DNA from: Micromonospora sp. WMMA1947
GTDB taxonomy: Bacteria; Actinomycetota; Actinomycetes; Mycobacteriales; Micromonosporaceae
Direction: 5' to 3'
Length of the DNA stretch: 64,000 bases
Assembly: GCF_027497355.1 (NCBI RefSeq)
Contig: NZ_CP114909.1
Span: forward strand, 3,677,001-3,741,000
Part shown: one piece after another, positions 1-10,764 of the stretch
Layout of the letters: each line of letters begins with the position of its first letter
How positions within the stretch are numbered: the first letter of the stretch is position 1
Position numbers and translations under genes: made by a program
Notes under the pieces: model-generated
Databases searched by the model: none
Told to the model about the DNA's origin: nothing
The model's input: the letters and a program-made list of their open reading frames with translations, nothing else

Positions 1-518
1 CGCACAAGAACAACCAGATGTTCACCACCGGCTTCCAGCCGGGCGAGGGCGGCAAGAAGATCCGGCTGATCCGTGAGGACGGCCGCCCGATCCGCCCGGC
101 CGACGTCAGCGTCGGCGGCCAGCTCACCGTGTTCCCGGGCATCGACGGCGGTGTGAGCAACCTGCACGCCGACTCGCCCACCCTGCTCATCCACCTGCGG
201 GAGGACGACGCGCAGAAGTCGCGCGCCGCGAACGAGCGCAAGGGCCACGGCGACTACATGTGGGGCAACTACGTCGCGTACTCCAAGATCTGTACGCACG
301 CCGGCTGCCCGGCCAGCCTCTACGAGCAGCAGACCAACCGCCTGCTCTGCCCCTGCCACCAGTCCCAGTTCCTCATCACCGACAACGCCAAGCCGATCTT
401 CGGCCCGGCGAACCGGCCGCTGCCGCAGCTGCCGATCGAGGTGGACGAGGAGGGCTTCTTCGTGGCGAAGTCCGACTACACCGAGACCATCGGTCCCGAC
501 TTCTGGGAGCGGCCATGA
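1..518 (+). CDS. qcrA: Rieske iron-sulfur subunit of cytochrome bc1 (QcrA), 5' end missing
   Basis: This is the C-terminal 170 or so residues of the Rieske subunit of the actinobacterial bc1 complex, which passes electrons from menaquinol to the cytochrome c subunit. Both [2Fe-2S] cluster boxes are visible, CTHAGC and CPCHQS, separated by the usual short loop. The gene enters from the left edge, with its first full codon at base 3, so the N-terminal membrane part is outside the window. Its TGA overlaps the ATG of qcrB (ATGA), so the two are translationally coupled. In this lineage ctaE and qcrC normally lie just upstream, which the window cannot show. Confidence 0.96.
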   Translation, partial: HKNNQMFTTGFQPGEGGKKIRLIREDGRPIRPADVSVGGQLTVFPGIDGGVSNLHADSPTLLIHLREDDAQKSRAANERKGHGDYMWGNYVAYSKICTHAGCPASLYEQQTNRLLCPCHQSQFLITDNAKPIFGPANRPLPQLPIEVDEEGFFVAKSDYTETIGPDFWERP

Positions 519-2146
519 AGCGCCGAAAGTTTGATGCAGCAGCGCTGCCGGCCAAGAGCGCGCGGGCGGTGGACGACCGCTTCCAGGTGGCCACGCCCCT
601 GCGCAGGCTGCTGAACAAGGTCTTCCCCGACCACTGGTCGTTCCTGCTCGGCGAGATCGCGCTGTTCTCGTTCATCGTCCTGCTGCTCACCGGCGTCTTC
701 CTGACGTTCTTCTTCGAGCCGGCGATGACCGAGGTCATCTACAACGGCAGCTACGCCCCGCTGCGGGGCACGCCGATGTCGGCCGCCTACGCCTCCAGCC
801 TGGACATCTCCTTCGATGTCCGCGGTGGTCTGATCATGCGGCAGATGCACCACTGGTCGGCCCTGCTGTTCATGGCCGCGATCGTGGTCCACATGCTGCG
901 CGTCTTCTTCACCGGCGCGTTCCGCAAGCCGCGTGAGACCAACTGGATCATCGGCTCGCTGCTGTTCTGGGTCGGCTTCCTGGCCGGCTTCACCGGCTAC
1001 TCGCTGCCGGACGACGGCCTGTCCGGCACCGGTCTGCGGATCGCCTCCGCGATCATCCTGTCGATCCCGGTGATCGGTTCCTGGGTCAGCTCGTCGATCT
1101 TCGGCGGGGAGTTCCCCGGCACCATCATCATCAGCCGCTTCTTCATCGCCCACGTGCTGCTCGTCCCGGGCCTGCTGGTGGCGCTGATCAGCGTGCACCT
1201 CGGCCTGGTCTTCAAGCAGAAGCACACCCAGTGGCCTGGCCCCGGCCGGACCAACTCCAACGTGGTCGGCGAGCGGATGTTCCCGCGCTACGCGCTCAAG
1301 CAGGGCGGCTTCTTCATGGTCGTCTTCGGCGTGATCGCGCTGCTGGGCGGCCTGTTCCAGATCAACCCGATCTGGCTGTTCGGCCCGTACGAGGCGTGGG
1401 TGGTCTCGGCCGCCAGCCAGCCCGACTGGTACGTCATGTTCCTCGACGGCTCGACCCGGCTCATGCCGGGCTGGGAGATCAGCATCCCGATCGGCAACGG
1501 GTACGTCATTCCACCGTTGTTCTGGCCCACTGTGGTGCTACCCGGCATCCTGGTCGGTCTCTCGACGATGTACCCGTTCCTGGAGGCGCGCCGCCTCAAG
1601 GACTACAAGCACCACAACCTGCTCCAGCGGCCCCGGGACGTTCCGGCCCGGACCGCCGTGGGCGCCATGGCGCTCGCCTTCTACATCGTGCTGACCCTCT
1701 CCGGCGCCAACGACGTCATCGCGGACAAGTTCCACATCAGCCTGAACGCGATGACCTGGGCCGGCCGGATCGGCCTGCTGATCCTCCCGCCGATCGCGTA
1801 CTACATCACGTACCGGATCTGCCTGGGGCTGCAGCAGCACGACCGCGAGGTGCTGGCCCACGGCGTGGAGACCGGCATCATCAAGCGGCTGCCCGACGGC
1901 CGGTTCGTCGAGGTCCACCAGCCGCTCACCTCGGCCGAGGGCCACGACGGTCACCCGCCGGCGCTGGACTACGTCGGCTGGGTGGTGCCGAAGAAGATGA
2001 ACCGGCTCGGTGCCCTCGGCCCGGCGATCCGGGGCTTCTTCTACCCGATCGAGAAGCCGGCCGAGGCGCCGGTCTCGCCGGGACACCCGCCGGTCGAGGC
2101 CCGGCCGGAGCGGGAGGAGATCGGCAGCGGCGAGAGCCGTCGCTGA
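515..2146 (+). CDS. qcrB: Cytochrome b subunit of cytochrome bc1 (QcrB)
   Basis: The product is a 543-residue multi-helix membrane protein, the quinol-oxidising cytochrome b of the bc1:aa3 supercomplex. Heme-ligand histidines sit in the helices containing [10 protein letters not shown] and [11 protein letters not shown], and in the later [11 protein letters not shown] and [12 protein letters not shown] segments. As in other actinobacteria it has a long hydrophilic C-terminal tail ending in ESRR. An in-frame upstream GTG at 260 exists, but the ATG at 515 overlaps the qcrA stop and starts the protein at MKRRKF, so it is the chosen start. A strong hairpin follows, marking the operon end. Confidence 0.97.
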   Translation: MKRRKFDAAALPAKSARAVDDRFQVATPLRRLLNKVFPDHWSFLLGEIALFSFIVLLLTGVFLTFFFEPAMTEVIYNGSYAPLRGTPMSAAYASSLDISFDVRGGLIMRQMHHWSALLFMAAIVVHMLRVFFTGAFRKPRETNWIIGSLLFWVGFLAGFTGYSLPDDGLSGTGLRIASAIILSIPVIGSWVSSSIFGGEFPGTIIISRFFIAHVLLVPGLLVALISVHLGLVFKQKHTQWPGPGRTNSNVVGERMFPRYALKQGGFFMVVFGVIALLGGLFQINPIWLFGPYEAWVVSAASQPDWYVMFLDGSTRLMPGWEISIPIGNGYVIPPLFWPTVVLPGILVGLSTMYPFLEARRLKDYKHHNLLQRPRDVPARTAVGAMALAFYIVLTLSGANDVIADKFHISLNAMTWAGRIGLLILPPIAYYITYRICLGLQQHDREVLAHGVETGIIKRLPDGRFVEVHQPLTSAEGHDGHPPALDYVGWVVPKKMNRLGALGPAIRGFFYPIEKPAEAPVSPGHPPVEARPEREEIGSGESRR

Positions 2147-2165
2147 CCCTCCCCGGTACGACTGA

Positions 2166-2202
2166 CAGTGGCGCCCGCCGGATCATCCGGCGGGCGCCAC
2201 TG
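2166..2202 (+). terminator. Perfect 18-bp hairpin downstream of qcrAB
   Basis: Bases 2166-2183 (CAGTGGCGCCCGCCGGAT) are exactly complementary to 2185-2202. It starts 20 nt after the qcrB stop and has no clear T-run. This is the stem-only form common in high-GC actinobacteria. Confidence 0.85.
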
Positions 2203-2356
2203 CCGTTTCCGGCCCGGTCGTCCGGTTCCCTCCGGCGCACGCCGGAAGGCCGGTGCGCCGACCGCCGTCGCCCCCGACACGGACGGGTGGAATCGCAGGA
2301 ATAACCCCGGTCAGCCGGGTATCCGTGCGGTCCGACGTCTCATGGGGGAGGAACGA

Positions 2357-3025
2357 ATGTTGGGAATCAAACGCCTGGGTCTGCTGGCCGCGCTGGTGGT
2401 CGTGGGGCTGGCGCCCGCCGCCGCGGCGCAGGCGGCGGCGCAGCCGTCGACGCAGGACACGCAGTATCTGCAGGCGGTGCACCAGGTCAACCTGTTCGAG
2501 ATCACCGCCGGTAACCTGGCCCAGCAGAAGGGTCAGAACCAGCAGGTCAAGGACCTGGGCAAGATGTTCGTGACGGACCACACCCAGCTGGACCAGACGG
2601 TGCAGTCGACCGCGCAGCAGCTCAACGTGCAGTTGCCGGCCGACCCGACCGCCGACCAGCAGAAGGTCCTGGACAAGCTGAACAACCTCAGCGGGGCCGA
2701 GTTCGACAAGGCGTGGGTGACCGCGCAGCTCGCCGGCCACGTCCAGGCGATCCAGGCCACCCAGACCGAGATCTCGCAGGGCTCGGAGCAGTCGGTGGTG
2801 CAGATCGCCCAGGACGCGCTGCCGGTCCTCCAGGCGCACTACGACGCGCTTGTGGCCCTGGCACAGACCCTGGGCGTCCCGGTGCCGCAGACCAGCGCCA
2901 GCGGCACGCCCAGCCCGGGCGGCACCACGTCCCCGGGTGGCACCGAGTCGCCGGCTCCGGGCGGCACCGAGACCGAGGAGCCCGCTCCGGGCACCACGGA
3001 GACCCCGGTGCCCAGCCAGAGCTGA
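2357..3025 (+). CDS. Secreted DUF4142 protein with Pro/Thr-rich tail
   Basis: A 222-residue exported protein of unknown function. Residues 1-30 form a signal peptide ending near AQAAAQ. Residues 35-180 match the DUF4142 helical domain, recognisable by FEITAGNLAQQKGQNQQVKD and FVTDHTQLDQ, a ferritin-like up-and-down helix fold in this family. The last 45 residues are a low-complexity tail rich in PGGT and TETP, suggesting a wall-spanning or flexible extension. A GGGAGG ribosome site ends about 7 nt before the ATG at 2357, favouring it over an ATG 15 nt upstream. The gene is monocistronic between a terminator and a convergent gene. Confidence 0.85.
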   Translation: MLGIKRLGLLAALVVVGLAPAAAAQAAAQPSTQDTQYLQAVHQVNLFEITAGNLAQQKGQNQQVKDLGKMFVTDHTQLDQTVQSTAQQLNVQLPADPTADQQKVLDKLNNLSGAEFDKAWVTAQLAGHVQAIQATQTEISQGSEQSVVQIAQDALPVLQAHYDALVALAQTLGVPVPQTSASGTPSPGGTTSPGGTESPAPGGTETEEPAPGTTETPVPSQS

Positions 3026-3086
3026 CGTACCGCACGGCCGACGGTGGCCGGTCCGCCCGCGAGGGTGGGCCGGCCACCGGCTCGTG

Positions 3087-3374
3087 TCAGTCGGCGCCGG
3101 CGAGCCCGATGGCGAACGCCGACTCCAGGTCGTGCTGCGAGTAGGCGCGGAACGCGATGTGCGACTCGGTGTTGAGCACACCCGGCACCTTCGAGATGCT
3201 GCCGGCGATGACCTGGGCGATCTGCTCGAACTCCCGGACCCGGACCACGGCGATCAGGTCGACGTGCCCGGCCACCGAGTAGACCTCGCTGACGCCGGGC
3301 AGGTTGGCCAGAGTCTCGGCCACCTCGGGAATGGAGTCGGTGGCGCAGTCGATCAGCACGATCGCGGTGATCAC
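3087..3374 (-). CDS. Stand-alone Lrp/AsnC ligand-binding (RAM) domain protein
   Basis: The 95-residue product is only the alpha/beta effector domain of Lrp/AsnC regulators, with no helix-turn-helix. The start MITAIVLIDC and the stretch LPGVSEVYSVAGHVDLIAVV are typical of the RAM fold, which binds amino acids and oligomerises. Such single-domain proteins may modulate full-length Lrp partners. Here that is inference. A GGAG site lies 9 nt before the GTG start. In many actinobacteria a similar small gene sits close to the qcr operon. Confidence 0.85.
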   Translation of the reverse strand: MITAIVLIDCATDSIPEVAETLANLPGVSEVYSVAGHVDLIAVVRVREFEQIAQVIAGSISKVPGVLNTESHIAFRAYSQHDLESAFAIGLAGAD

Positions 3375-3426
3375 GGGACGTTTCTCCGTTCGTCGGCGAC
3401 GAGGCCCATGCTAGAGCCCACGGCCC

Positions 3427-4302
3427 TCAGCGCGCCGCCGGGACGGTCAGGTCGTCACCGGCCCGGATCACCTCACGCAGGCGTTCCCCCGCCGCCACGC
3501 TCGCGCCCGGCCACACCACCGACCGGTCCACGTCGCCGTGTACCCGCGCGCCGGCGCCGACCACCGAGGCGGTGACCCGGCCGTCCACCGTCGCGGCCGG
3601 GTCCACCAGCCCGCCAGGACCCGCGGCGTGCAGGTTGGCGGCCAGGTAGTCGGCCGGGGTGCCGGTGTCGTAGAACGTGCCCCGGTAGGGCACCACCGTC
3701 AGCGCGCCGTCCGCCTCCGCCGGCCGCCACACCGCGCGGACCAGGTCGCCGAAAGTGGCGGGCAGGTCGCGGACCAGCCGCCAGGGCAGCAGCGAGAAAC
3801 CCACGAACTCGTGGCCGTCGAAGGTCCCGGGGGCGTCCGGGTCGTCGGCGGGCCGGCCGAGCAGGCGTACGCCGTGCCCGTCCCACCCGTCCAGCAGCGC
3901 GGCGATGTCCGGCCCGGGCGGGGCCTGCGGATCGGACAGGTACGCGTCGGCGTTGCCGACCAGCACGCCCCGGCCGGCGATCCAGTCCCGCAGCCGGCCC
4001 ACGCCCCCGGCGGTGCCCAGCGGGGCGTCCGGCTCGACCGACAGGTGTGCCCGGTCGCCGACCGCCGCGACCACCTGGTCACCCAGGTAGCAGGCGTTCA
4101 CCGCGACCCGCTCCGGACCGGTCAGGCCGAGCCCGGCCAGCCGGGCCAGCGCCCGGTCCAGCAGCGGGACGTTGCCGACCGGGCAGAGCGCCTTCGGCAC
4201 CCGCTCGGTCAGCGGGCGCAACCGGGTGCCCTCGCCCGCGGCCAGCACCACCGCGCACACCTCGACCCCGGGCGCCGGGGTGCCCACGTACGGGGCGCTC
4301 AC
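3427..4302 (-). CDS. NTP-transferase family sugar nucleotidyltransferase
   Basis: A 291-residue enzyme of the glucose-1-/mannose-1-phosphate nucleotidyltransferase type. The N-terminal signature GEGTRLRPLTERVPKAL, with the catalytic Arg and Lys, is intact. GVLVGNADAYLSD supplies the metal-binding Asp region. The C-terminal 70 residues look like a short left-handed beta-helix tail (VDPAATVDGRVTASVVGAGA). The precise sugar is not readable. GDP-mannose synthesis would fit the mannosyltransferase further along. Its start overlaps the end of the upstream NUDIX gene by 4 nt, so the two are coupled. Confidence 0.85.
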   Translation of the reverse strand: MSAPYVGTPAPGVEVCAVVLAAGEGTRLRPLTERVPKALCPVGNVPLLDRALARLAGLGLTGPERVAVNACYLGDQVVAAVGDRAHLSVEPDAPLGTAGGVGRLRDWIAGRGVLVGNADAYLSDPQAPPGPDIAALLDGWDGHGVRLLGRPADDPDAPGTFDGHEFVGFSLLPWRLVRDLPATFGDLVRAVWRPAEADGALTVVPYRGTFYDTGTPADYLAANLHAAGPGGLVDPAATVDGRVTASVVGAGARVHGDVDRSVVWPGASVAAGERLREVIRAGDDLTVPAAR

Positions 4303-4826
4303 GCGGCCGGTGGGTGCTCGCCGGCGCGCGGGCCGATGCCGTAGTACCCGAGCAGGTTGGCGGTGGCGCGGCTGAGCCGGGGCAGGTCGTCGAGCGGGTG
4401 GAAGGCGGCCTCGAAGACCTCGGCGCCGTCCACCTTCAGCTCGGTGGTCGACGCCGGCACCTCCGCCTCGAACACCACGTCGACCCAGCCCTTGGCGTGC
4501 ACCACCGCGTTCGGCACGGCCGGACGCAGCGCGTCGGGGGAGAGGCGGACGCCGGATTCCTCGTACAGCTCGCGGGCGGCGCCGACCACCGGGGCCTCGC
4601 CGCGCTGCAGCAGCCCGGCCGGCAGCGTCCAGCTGTACCCGGGCGGCTGGCGCAGCAGCAGGATCCGGCCCGCGCCGCCGGCCTCCGTGTCCTTGACCAG
4701 CGTGACCGCGCCGACGACGTACTTCGGTACGGCCAGCCGGACCAGCCGCCGCCGCAGCGGGACCGGAAGCCGGTAGAAGATCTGGTAGCCGAGGGCCCGA
4801 CCGGTGGCACGCGCGCGGGGGATCAT
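4299..4826 (-). CDS. NUDIX hydrolase
   Basis: The product is 175 residues long with a complete Nudix box, starting at GLLQRGEAP and ending in RELYEESGV (GX5EX7REUXEEXGU pattern). This places the Mg-binding glutamates correctly for hydrolysis of a nucleoside diphosphate linked to another group. The substrate cannot be told. It is the first gene of a two-gene unit with the sugar nucleotidyltransferase, so a role in nucleotide-sugar turnover is possible. A -10-like TAGCCT lies 7 nt before the ATG, pointing to a leaderless transcript. Confidence 0.9.
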   Translation of the reverse strand: MIPRARATGRALGYQIFYRLPVPLRRRLVRLAVPKYVVGAVTLVKDTEAGGAGRILLLRQPPGYSWTLPAGLLQRGEAPVVGAARELYEESGVRLSPDALRPAVPNAVVHAKGWVDVVFEAEVPASTTELKVDGAEVFEAAFHPLDDLPRLSRATANLLGYYGIGPRAGEHPPAA

Positions 4827-4833
4827 GCGGTCC

Positions 4834-4839
4834 AGGCTA
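4834..4839 (-). promoter_or_regulatory. Leaderless -10 (TAGCCT) of the NUDIX gene
   Basis: On the minus strand TAGCCT is followed by 7 nt and then the ATG. Transcription would begin at or next to the start codon. No ribosome binding site is present. Confidence 0.6.
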
Positions 4840-4865
4840 GTGGTCCCGGCGCGAACCGGCTCCGT

Positions 4866-6653
<1,788 letters not shown>

Positions 6654-6781
6654 CTGGGACACCTCCTCACCCCGGCCCTCGGCCACCGAAACCGGCGGCC
6701 GGGAGCAGAGCCCGCGAAACGGGCAGGTCTGCACTCCTTTAACAGACTAAGGGAGCCGAGGTAGTCCGATCGGTCAGTTGG

Positions 6782-8536
6782 TCATGAGCGTTCGGTCGAG
6801 AGTTTGTGGGATCCGCCGTTCTCCGCCTTCGTCAGCAGGTCGCGGAAACGCCCCGCGCCGGCCACCGGAGACGCCCATCCGGCGGTCGCCTCGACCAGCC
6901 GGGTCTCCGGTCGTTCCAACCAGGACAGGATCCGCTCGGTCTCCTCGGCGGTCGCGGCCGGCACCGGACCGTGCCCGGGCAGCACGGTCTCGGCGGTGGC
7001 CCGGATCGCGGCGATGGTGGGTCGCGGGTGGACACCCGGCGGGGACACCCCGGCCCCGGCGAGCCGGCCGTGCCGCACCAGAGCCAGCTCCCAGCCGCCC
7101 CGGGCGGCCGGACGGGCGGCGGCCAGCTCGGCGATGCCGGTCAACGCGGCCAGCCGCTGCATCCGGACCGCCGCGCGCAGCACCGCCACCAGCCGGGTGC
7201 GGGCCACCGCCGCCTCCTCGTACCGCTGGGCGGCCGACAGCGCCTCGATGCGGGCGAGCAACGCGTCCACCACCACGCCGGGGTCGTCACTGGTGGCGGT
7301 GCGGAACGGCGTCGCCGCCGCGTCGTCGTACTCCTCGGGGGTGATCCGGTGCTCGCAGGGCGCCGGGCAGCGACCCAGCTCGGCCAGCGCGCAGGCCGGC
7401 ATGGTGGTGCGCCGGGAGAGCCGGTGCGTGCACTGCCGCAGCGGCACCGCGTCGTGGAAACCGGCGGCGGCCAGCTCCGCCGCCTGCCGGGACCGGAACG
7501 GCCCCAGGTAGGCCGTGTCGGTGGGCGTGATGCCGCGCACGATCGACAACCGGGGGTACGCCTCGTCGGTGAGCTTCAGCCACACCTGGCGCTCCGGATA
7601 CTTCGACCGGCGGTTGTACGGCGGCGCGTGCGCCGCGATCAGCCGCAGCTCCCGGACCTCGGCCTCCAGCGAGTGGGCGCACTCGACCGCCTCCACCCGC
7701 TCGGCGGCGGCGAGCATCTCGGAGATCCGGGCCCGCTTCTCCGCGGCGGTGAAGTAGCTGCGGACCCGGGTGGCGATGTCGCCGGACGTGCCGACGTAGA
7801 GCGGCCGGTCGTCGGCGGCCCGGAAGATGTAGACGCCCGGCACCTTGGGCAGCCCGTCGGCGAGGTGCCGCTTGCGGCGCTGGGTGGGGGTGACCGCGCG
7901 GGCGAACTCGATCGCCTCGCCGACCGTGCCGACCCGGTGCCCGCCGAGGCGGCCGATCAGCCCGTGCAGCACGTCGACGGTGGCCTTGGCGTCGTCCAGC
8001 GCCCGGTGGGTGGGCTGGGTCGCGGTGCGGAAGTAGGCGGCGAGCGTGCCCAGCTTGCGGTTGGGCACCTCGTCGCGGGTCAGCACCCGCCGGGCCAGCG
8101 CGGCCGTGTCCAGCACCCGGGGGTTGGGCCAGCGGTAGCCGTGCTTCGCGCAGGCCGCCTTGAGGAAACCCACGTCGTACGGCGCGTTGTGGGCGACCAG
8201 CACGGCGTCGCTGATGAACTCGAGAAAGCTCGGGAGCACCTGCTCGATCGGCGGGGCGGGCAGCAGCATGGCCTGGGTGATGCCGGTGAGCACGGTGATG
8301 AACGGCGGGATCGGCACGCCCGGGTTGACCAGCGTGGCGAGCACGCCCAGTTCCTCGCCGCCGCGCACCTTCACCGCGCCGATCTCGGTGATCCCGCCGC
8401 CGTCGGGCGCGCCGCCGGTGGTCTCCAGGTCGACCACCACGAAGGTGGTCGCGTAGAGCGGCAGCGCCGGGTCGACACCGCTGCCCGCCGGGTCCAGGCC
8501 GGCCAGCGACTCCTGGACGTACTCCGCTCGTGTCAC
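6782..8536 (-). CDS. DEDDh exonuclease fused to GIY-YIG (UvrC-like) nuclease
   Basis: A 584-residue fusion. Residues 25-195 are a DnaQ-type 3'-5' exonuclease with VVDLETTGG, NAPYDVGFL and HRALDDAKATVD supplying the DEDDh residues. Residues 215-300 are a GIY-YIG domain (PGVYIFRAADDRPLYVGTS) as in UvrC N-termini. The rest resembles the UvrC Cys-rich and UVR-like middle part (CALAELGRCPAPCEH). M. tuberculosis Rv2191 has the same arrangement and also lies near the qcr genes. DNA repair or nucleic-acid processing is likely but unproven. GTG at 8536 is preceded by TAGCGT and 7 nt, a leaderless layout. Longer in-frame extension to 9010 is a shadow. Confidence 0.9.
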   Translation of the reverse strand: MTRAEYVQESLAGLDPAGSGVDPALPLYATTFVVVDLETTGGAPDGGGITEIGAVKVRGGEELGVLATLVNPGVPIPPFITVLTGITQAMLLPAPPIEQVLPSFLEFISDAVLVAHNAPYDVGFLKAACAKHGYRWPNPRVLDTAALARRVLTRDEVPNRKLGTLAAYFRTATQPTHRALDDAKATVDVLHGLIGRLGGHRVGTVGEAIEFARAVTPTQRRKRHLADGLPKVPGVYIFRAADDRPLYVGTSGDIATRVRSYFTAAEKRARISEMLAAAERVEAVECAHSLEAEVRELRLIAAHAPPYNRRSKYPERQVWLKLTDEAYPRLSIVRGITPTDTAYLGPFRSRQAAELAAAGFHDAVPLRQCTHRLSRRTTMPACALAELGRCPAPCEHRITPEEYDDAAATPFRTATSDDPGVVVDALLARIEALSAAQRYEEAAVARTRLVAVLRAAVRMQRLAALTGIAELAAARPAARGGWELALVRHGRLAGAGVSPPGVHPRPTIAAIRATAETVLPGHGPVPAATAEETERILSWLERPETRLVEATAGWASPVAGAGRFRDLLTKAENGGSHKLSTERS

Positions 8537-8543
8537 CCGCGGG

Positions 8544-8549
8544 ACGCTA
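8544..8549 (-). promoter_or_regulatory. Leaderless -10 (TAGCGT) of the exonuclease/GIY-YIG gene
   Basis: TAGCGT on the minus strand is separated by 7 nt from the GTG start, with no ribosome site between. Confidence 0.6.
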
Positions 8550-8663
8550 GCGGCACGGTCCGACACTCCTGTCACTGCGGCCCCAGGAGATACCACGGGG
8601 GTACGATGAGAGATCGGCTCACTCACCGGGCGGTGGGCCCGTTCGGGGTGGGAGACTTGCCTC

Positions 8664-10061
8664 ATGCCCCTCATCGAGCCGCACGACGACCACTCCTCCG
8701 TGGAGGAGCCGGTGGTCGGCGTGCCCGCCGAGGAGGGCGCGCCGCCCGCCGTCGAGCCCGAGCCCGTGCTGCCCGAGCCGGTCCGGCAGCGGATCGTCAC
8801 GTTGACCGCCGCCGTGCTGCCCGGCCTGCCCGCCGACGAGGTGCCGGTGCCGCTGCGGCGGGTCGCCAAGTTCGCCCCCAACCGCCGGGCCCGCCTCGGC
8901 GCGCCCGCCATCGCCGCCCAGCTCACCGCCGACCCGCTGTTCCGGCAGCGGATCACCGCCCGGGTGCTCGCCGACGCCGGTGACCTCGGCGCGGCGGTGG
9001 TCGAGGGCACCGCGCCCGCCGCCGCCGACCCGGTCGAGGTGGCCGCCCTGGCCTACCTGGCCCGGCCCCGGGGCTGGCGGGAACTGATCGACGCCAGCGG
9101 CGAGGCGGTACGCGCCGAGGCGGACAGCGCGGTCGTGGCCGAGCTGGTCCGCGAGGCCGAACAGCGGGCCGCCCGCGCCGAGCACGACCGCGCGGTGGCC
9201 CGGGTCGAGGCGGAGAAGCTGCGCGACGAGCTGGCCCGGGTCCGGGAGGAGCTGGGTCAGCTGCGCGAGGAGGCCCGCCAGTTGACCCGTACCCTGCGGG
9301 AGACCCAGGCCCGGGAGCGCAAGGCCACCGAGATGCTCGCCACCGAGCGGGGACGGGCGGCGCGTGCCGCCGCCGACGCGGACGCCGAGCTGCGCCGCGC
9401 CCGGGCCCGGCTGGCCGAGGCGGAGGCCGCCGCCGGGGTGGCCCGGGCCAGCGCCAAGGAGGCCCGCTCGGTCGACGACGCGCGGCTGTGGCTGCTGCTG
9501 GAGACGATCGGCCAGGCCGCCGTGGGGCTGCGCCGGGAGCTGGCGCTCGACCCGGTGGACAAGCTCCCCGCCGACTTCGTCGCCGACGCGTTCGCCGAGC
9601 AGCCGGGCGCCGCCTCGGCGGGCCCGTCGACGCGGGCCCGCGACACCGACGACCCGGCCCGCCTCGACCAGTTGCTCGCGCTCCCGCGGGCGCACCTGGT
9701 GGTGGACGGCTACAACGTGACCAAGCGCGGCTTCGGCGAGATGTCGCTGGAGCAGCAGCGCAAGCGGCTGATCACCGGGCTGGGCGGGATCGCCGCGCAG
9801 ACCGGGGACGAGGTCACCGTCGTGTTCGACGGCGCCGAGCGGATCCACGGCCTGCCCCCGGCGCCGCGCGGCGTGCGGGTGCTGTTCTCCCGCAAGGGGG
9901 AGACCGCCGACGAGCTGATCCGCCGGCTGGTCCGCGCCGAGCCGGCCGGGCGGCCGGTGGTGGTGGTCTCCTCCGACCGCGAGGTCGCCGACGGGGTACG
10001 CCGGCACGGCGCGTACCCGCTGGGCGCCGACTCGCTGCTGCGGCGCCTGGCCCGTTCCTGA
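8664..10061 (+). CDS. NYN (YacP-like) domain protein with long coiled coil
   Basis: The 465-residue product has three parts. The N-terminal 130 residues are an acidic/alanine-rich domain of unknown fold. Residues 145-280 are a charged coiled coil (VREEL, REEARQLTRTLRETQ and similar). The C-terminal 125 residues are an NYN/PIN-like ribonuclease domain of the YacP/Rae1 kind, with VVDGYNVTK, VVFDGAE and VVVSSDREVADGV giving the acidic active-site positions. A role in RNA cleavage or decay is inferred from the family. It is divergent from the exonuclease/GIY-YIG gene, so two nucleases share a 127-nt intergenic region. A GGGAG site is 10 nt before the ATG. Confidence 0.85.
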   Translation: MPLIEPHDDHSSVEEPVVGVPAEEGAPPAVEPEPVLPEPVRQRIVTLTAAVLPGLPADEVPVPLRRVAKFAPNRRARLGAPAIAAQLTADPLFRQRITARVLADAGDLGAAVVEGTAPAAADPVEVAALAYLARPRGWRELIDASGEAVRAEADSAVVAELVREAEQRAARAEHDRAVARVEAEKLRDELARVREELGQLREEARQLTRTLRETQARERKATEMLATERGRAARAAADADAELRRARARLAEAEAAAGVARASAKEARSVDDARLWLLLETIGQAAVGLRRELALDPVDKLPADFVADAFAEQPGAASAGPSTRARDTDDPARLDQLLALPRAHLVVDGYNVTKRGFGEMSLEQQRKRLITGLGGIAAQTGDEVTVVFDGAERIHGLPPAPRGVRVLFSRKGETADELIRRLVRAEPAGRPVVVVSSDREVADGVRRHGAYPLGADSLLRRLARS

Positions 10062-10266
10062 CCGCCGCCCCCGCTTGATCGACTCCAGATCGGGGGAGTG
10101 GCGGGGTCGGTCGCGTGCTGATCGCGCCACTTCGGCGTACTGCTTCTGGTTCGCGGCGGGTGCTGCCTCGTTGTCCGGTTCTGTCGTACCCCGGCGTTAG
10201 CGTTCCGGTGACCGACGGTGGTGGTTCCTTCCCCGAGCGCCACCGGCGACCCGTCAGGAGGCGTTG

Positions 10267-10497
10267 ATGCTCATCGACTGCGACACCTGCGGCAACCGCG
10301 GCGCCGGCTGCTCCGGCTGCCTGGTGACCGCGCTGCTCGACTCGGACCCGGCCGCGGCCGACCTCGGACCGGCAGAGCAGCGGGCGATCGAGGTGTTCGC
10401 GCGGGCCGGGTTCGAGGTCGAGGTGCTGCGGCCGGCGCCTGCCGAGGCGCCGGCGCCGATGCCCCGCCGCCCCGGCCGTCGCCGCCGGGTTGCCTGA
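10267..10497 (+). CDS. Small CxxC protein, unknown function
   Basis: A 76-residue protein starting MLIDCDTC, with the cysteines arranged CDTCGNRGAGCSGC, which looks like a small zinc-binding knuckle. A short helical region (PAEQRAIEVFARAGFEVEVL) and a Pro/Arg-rich tail follow. AGGAGG 5 nt before the ATG supports translation, and a TTG three bases upstream is too close to it. Small proteins of this kind recur in actinobacteria next to NYN-domain genes, from memory. No function can be assigned. Confidence 0.75.
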   Translation: MLIDCDTCGNRGAGCSGCLVTALLDSDPAAADLGPAEQRAIEVFARAGFEVEVLRPAPAEAPAPMPRRPGRRRRVA

Positions 10498-10550
10498 CGC
10501 CGCCCGCCACCCGCCACCCGCCACTCGTCCCCGACCCCGACAAGGGCCAT

Positions 10551-10620
10551 CGATCTTGGAGTTGTGGCACCCAGAATGCCGCTTTGGTGAGCCTTGTGAG
10601 GCGCCACAACTCCAAGATCG
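10551..10620. repeat. Intergenic inverted repeat, GATCWWGRAGTT family copy 1
   Basis: Arm CGATCTTGGAGTTGTGGC at 10551-10568 is exactly inverted at 10603-10620, with a 34-nt spacer. It lies 53 nt after the small CxxC gene and before the M48 protease. Two more elements with the same core occur at 54733 and 58251. Confidence 0.85.
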
Positions 10621-10725
10621 GCGCGCGCGGGCGAGGGAGGGGCAGTGGGGACCGCGTGGCGGGCACGGCGGTCCCGCTCGGGTGCCGGGCAATAGGATGG
10701 GCGGTCACAGCGGGAGGGGAGCGGC

Positions 10726-10764
10726 ATGACGCGGACGGGGCACGACGGCGGGGTGGGTCGGTGA
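10726..10764 (+). other. Possible 12-codon leader ORF before the M48 gene
   Basis: An ATG at 10726 with a strong upstream GGGAGGGGA opens a 12-codon frame ending in TGA at 10762-10764. That stop overlaps the GTG (10761) of the protease gene as GTGA, so ribosomes finishing the mini-ORF could restart on the protease. The protease GTG itself has a poorer ribosome site. No amino-acid bias suggests attenuation. Confidence 0.4.
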
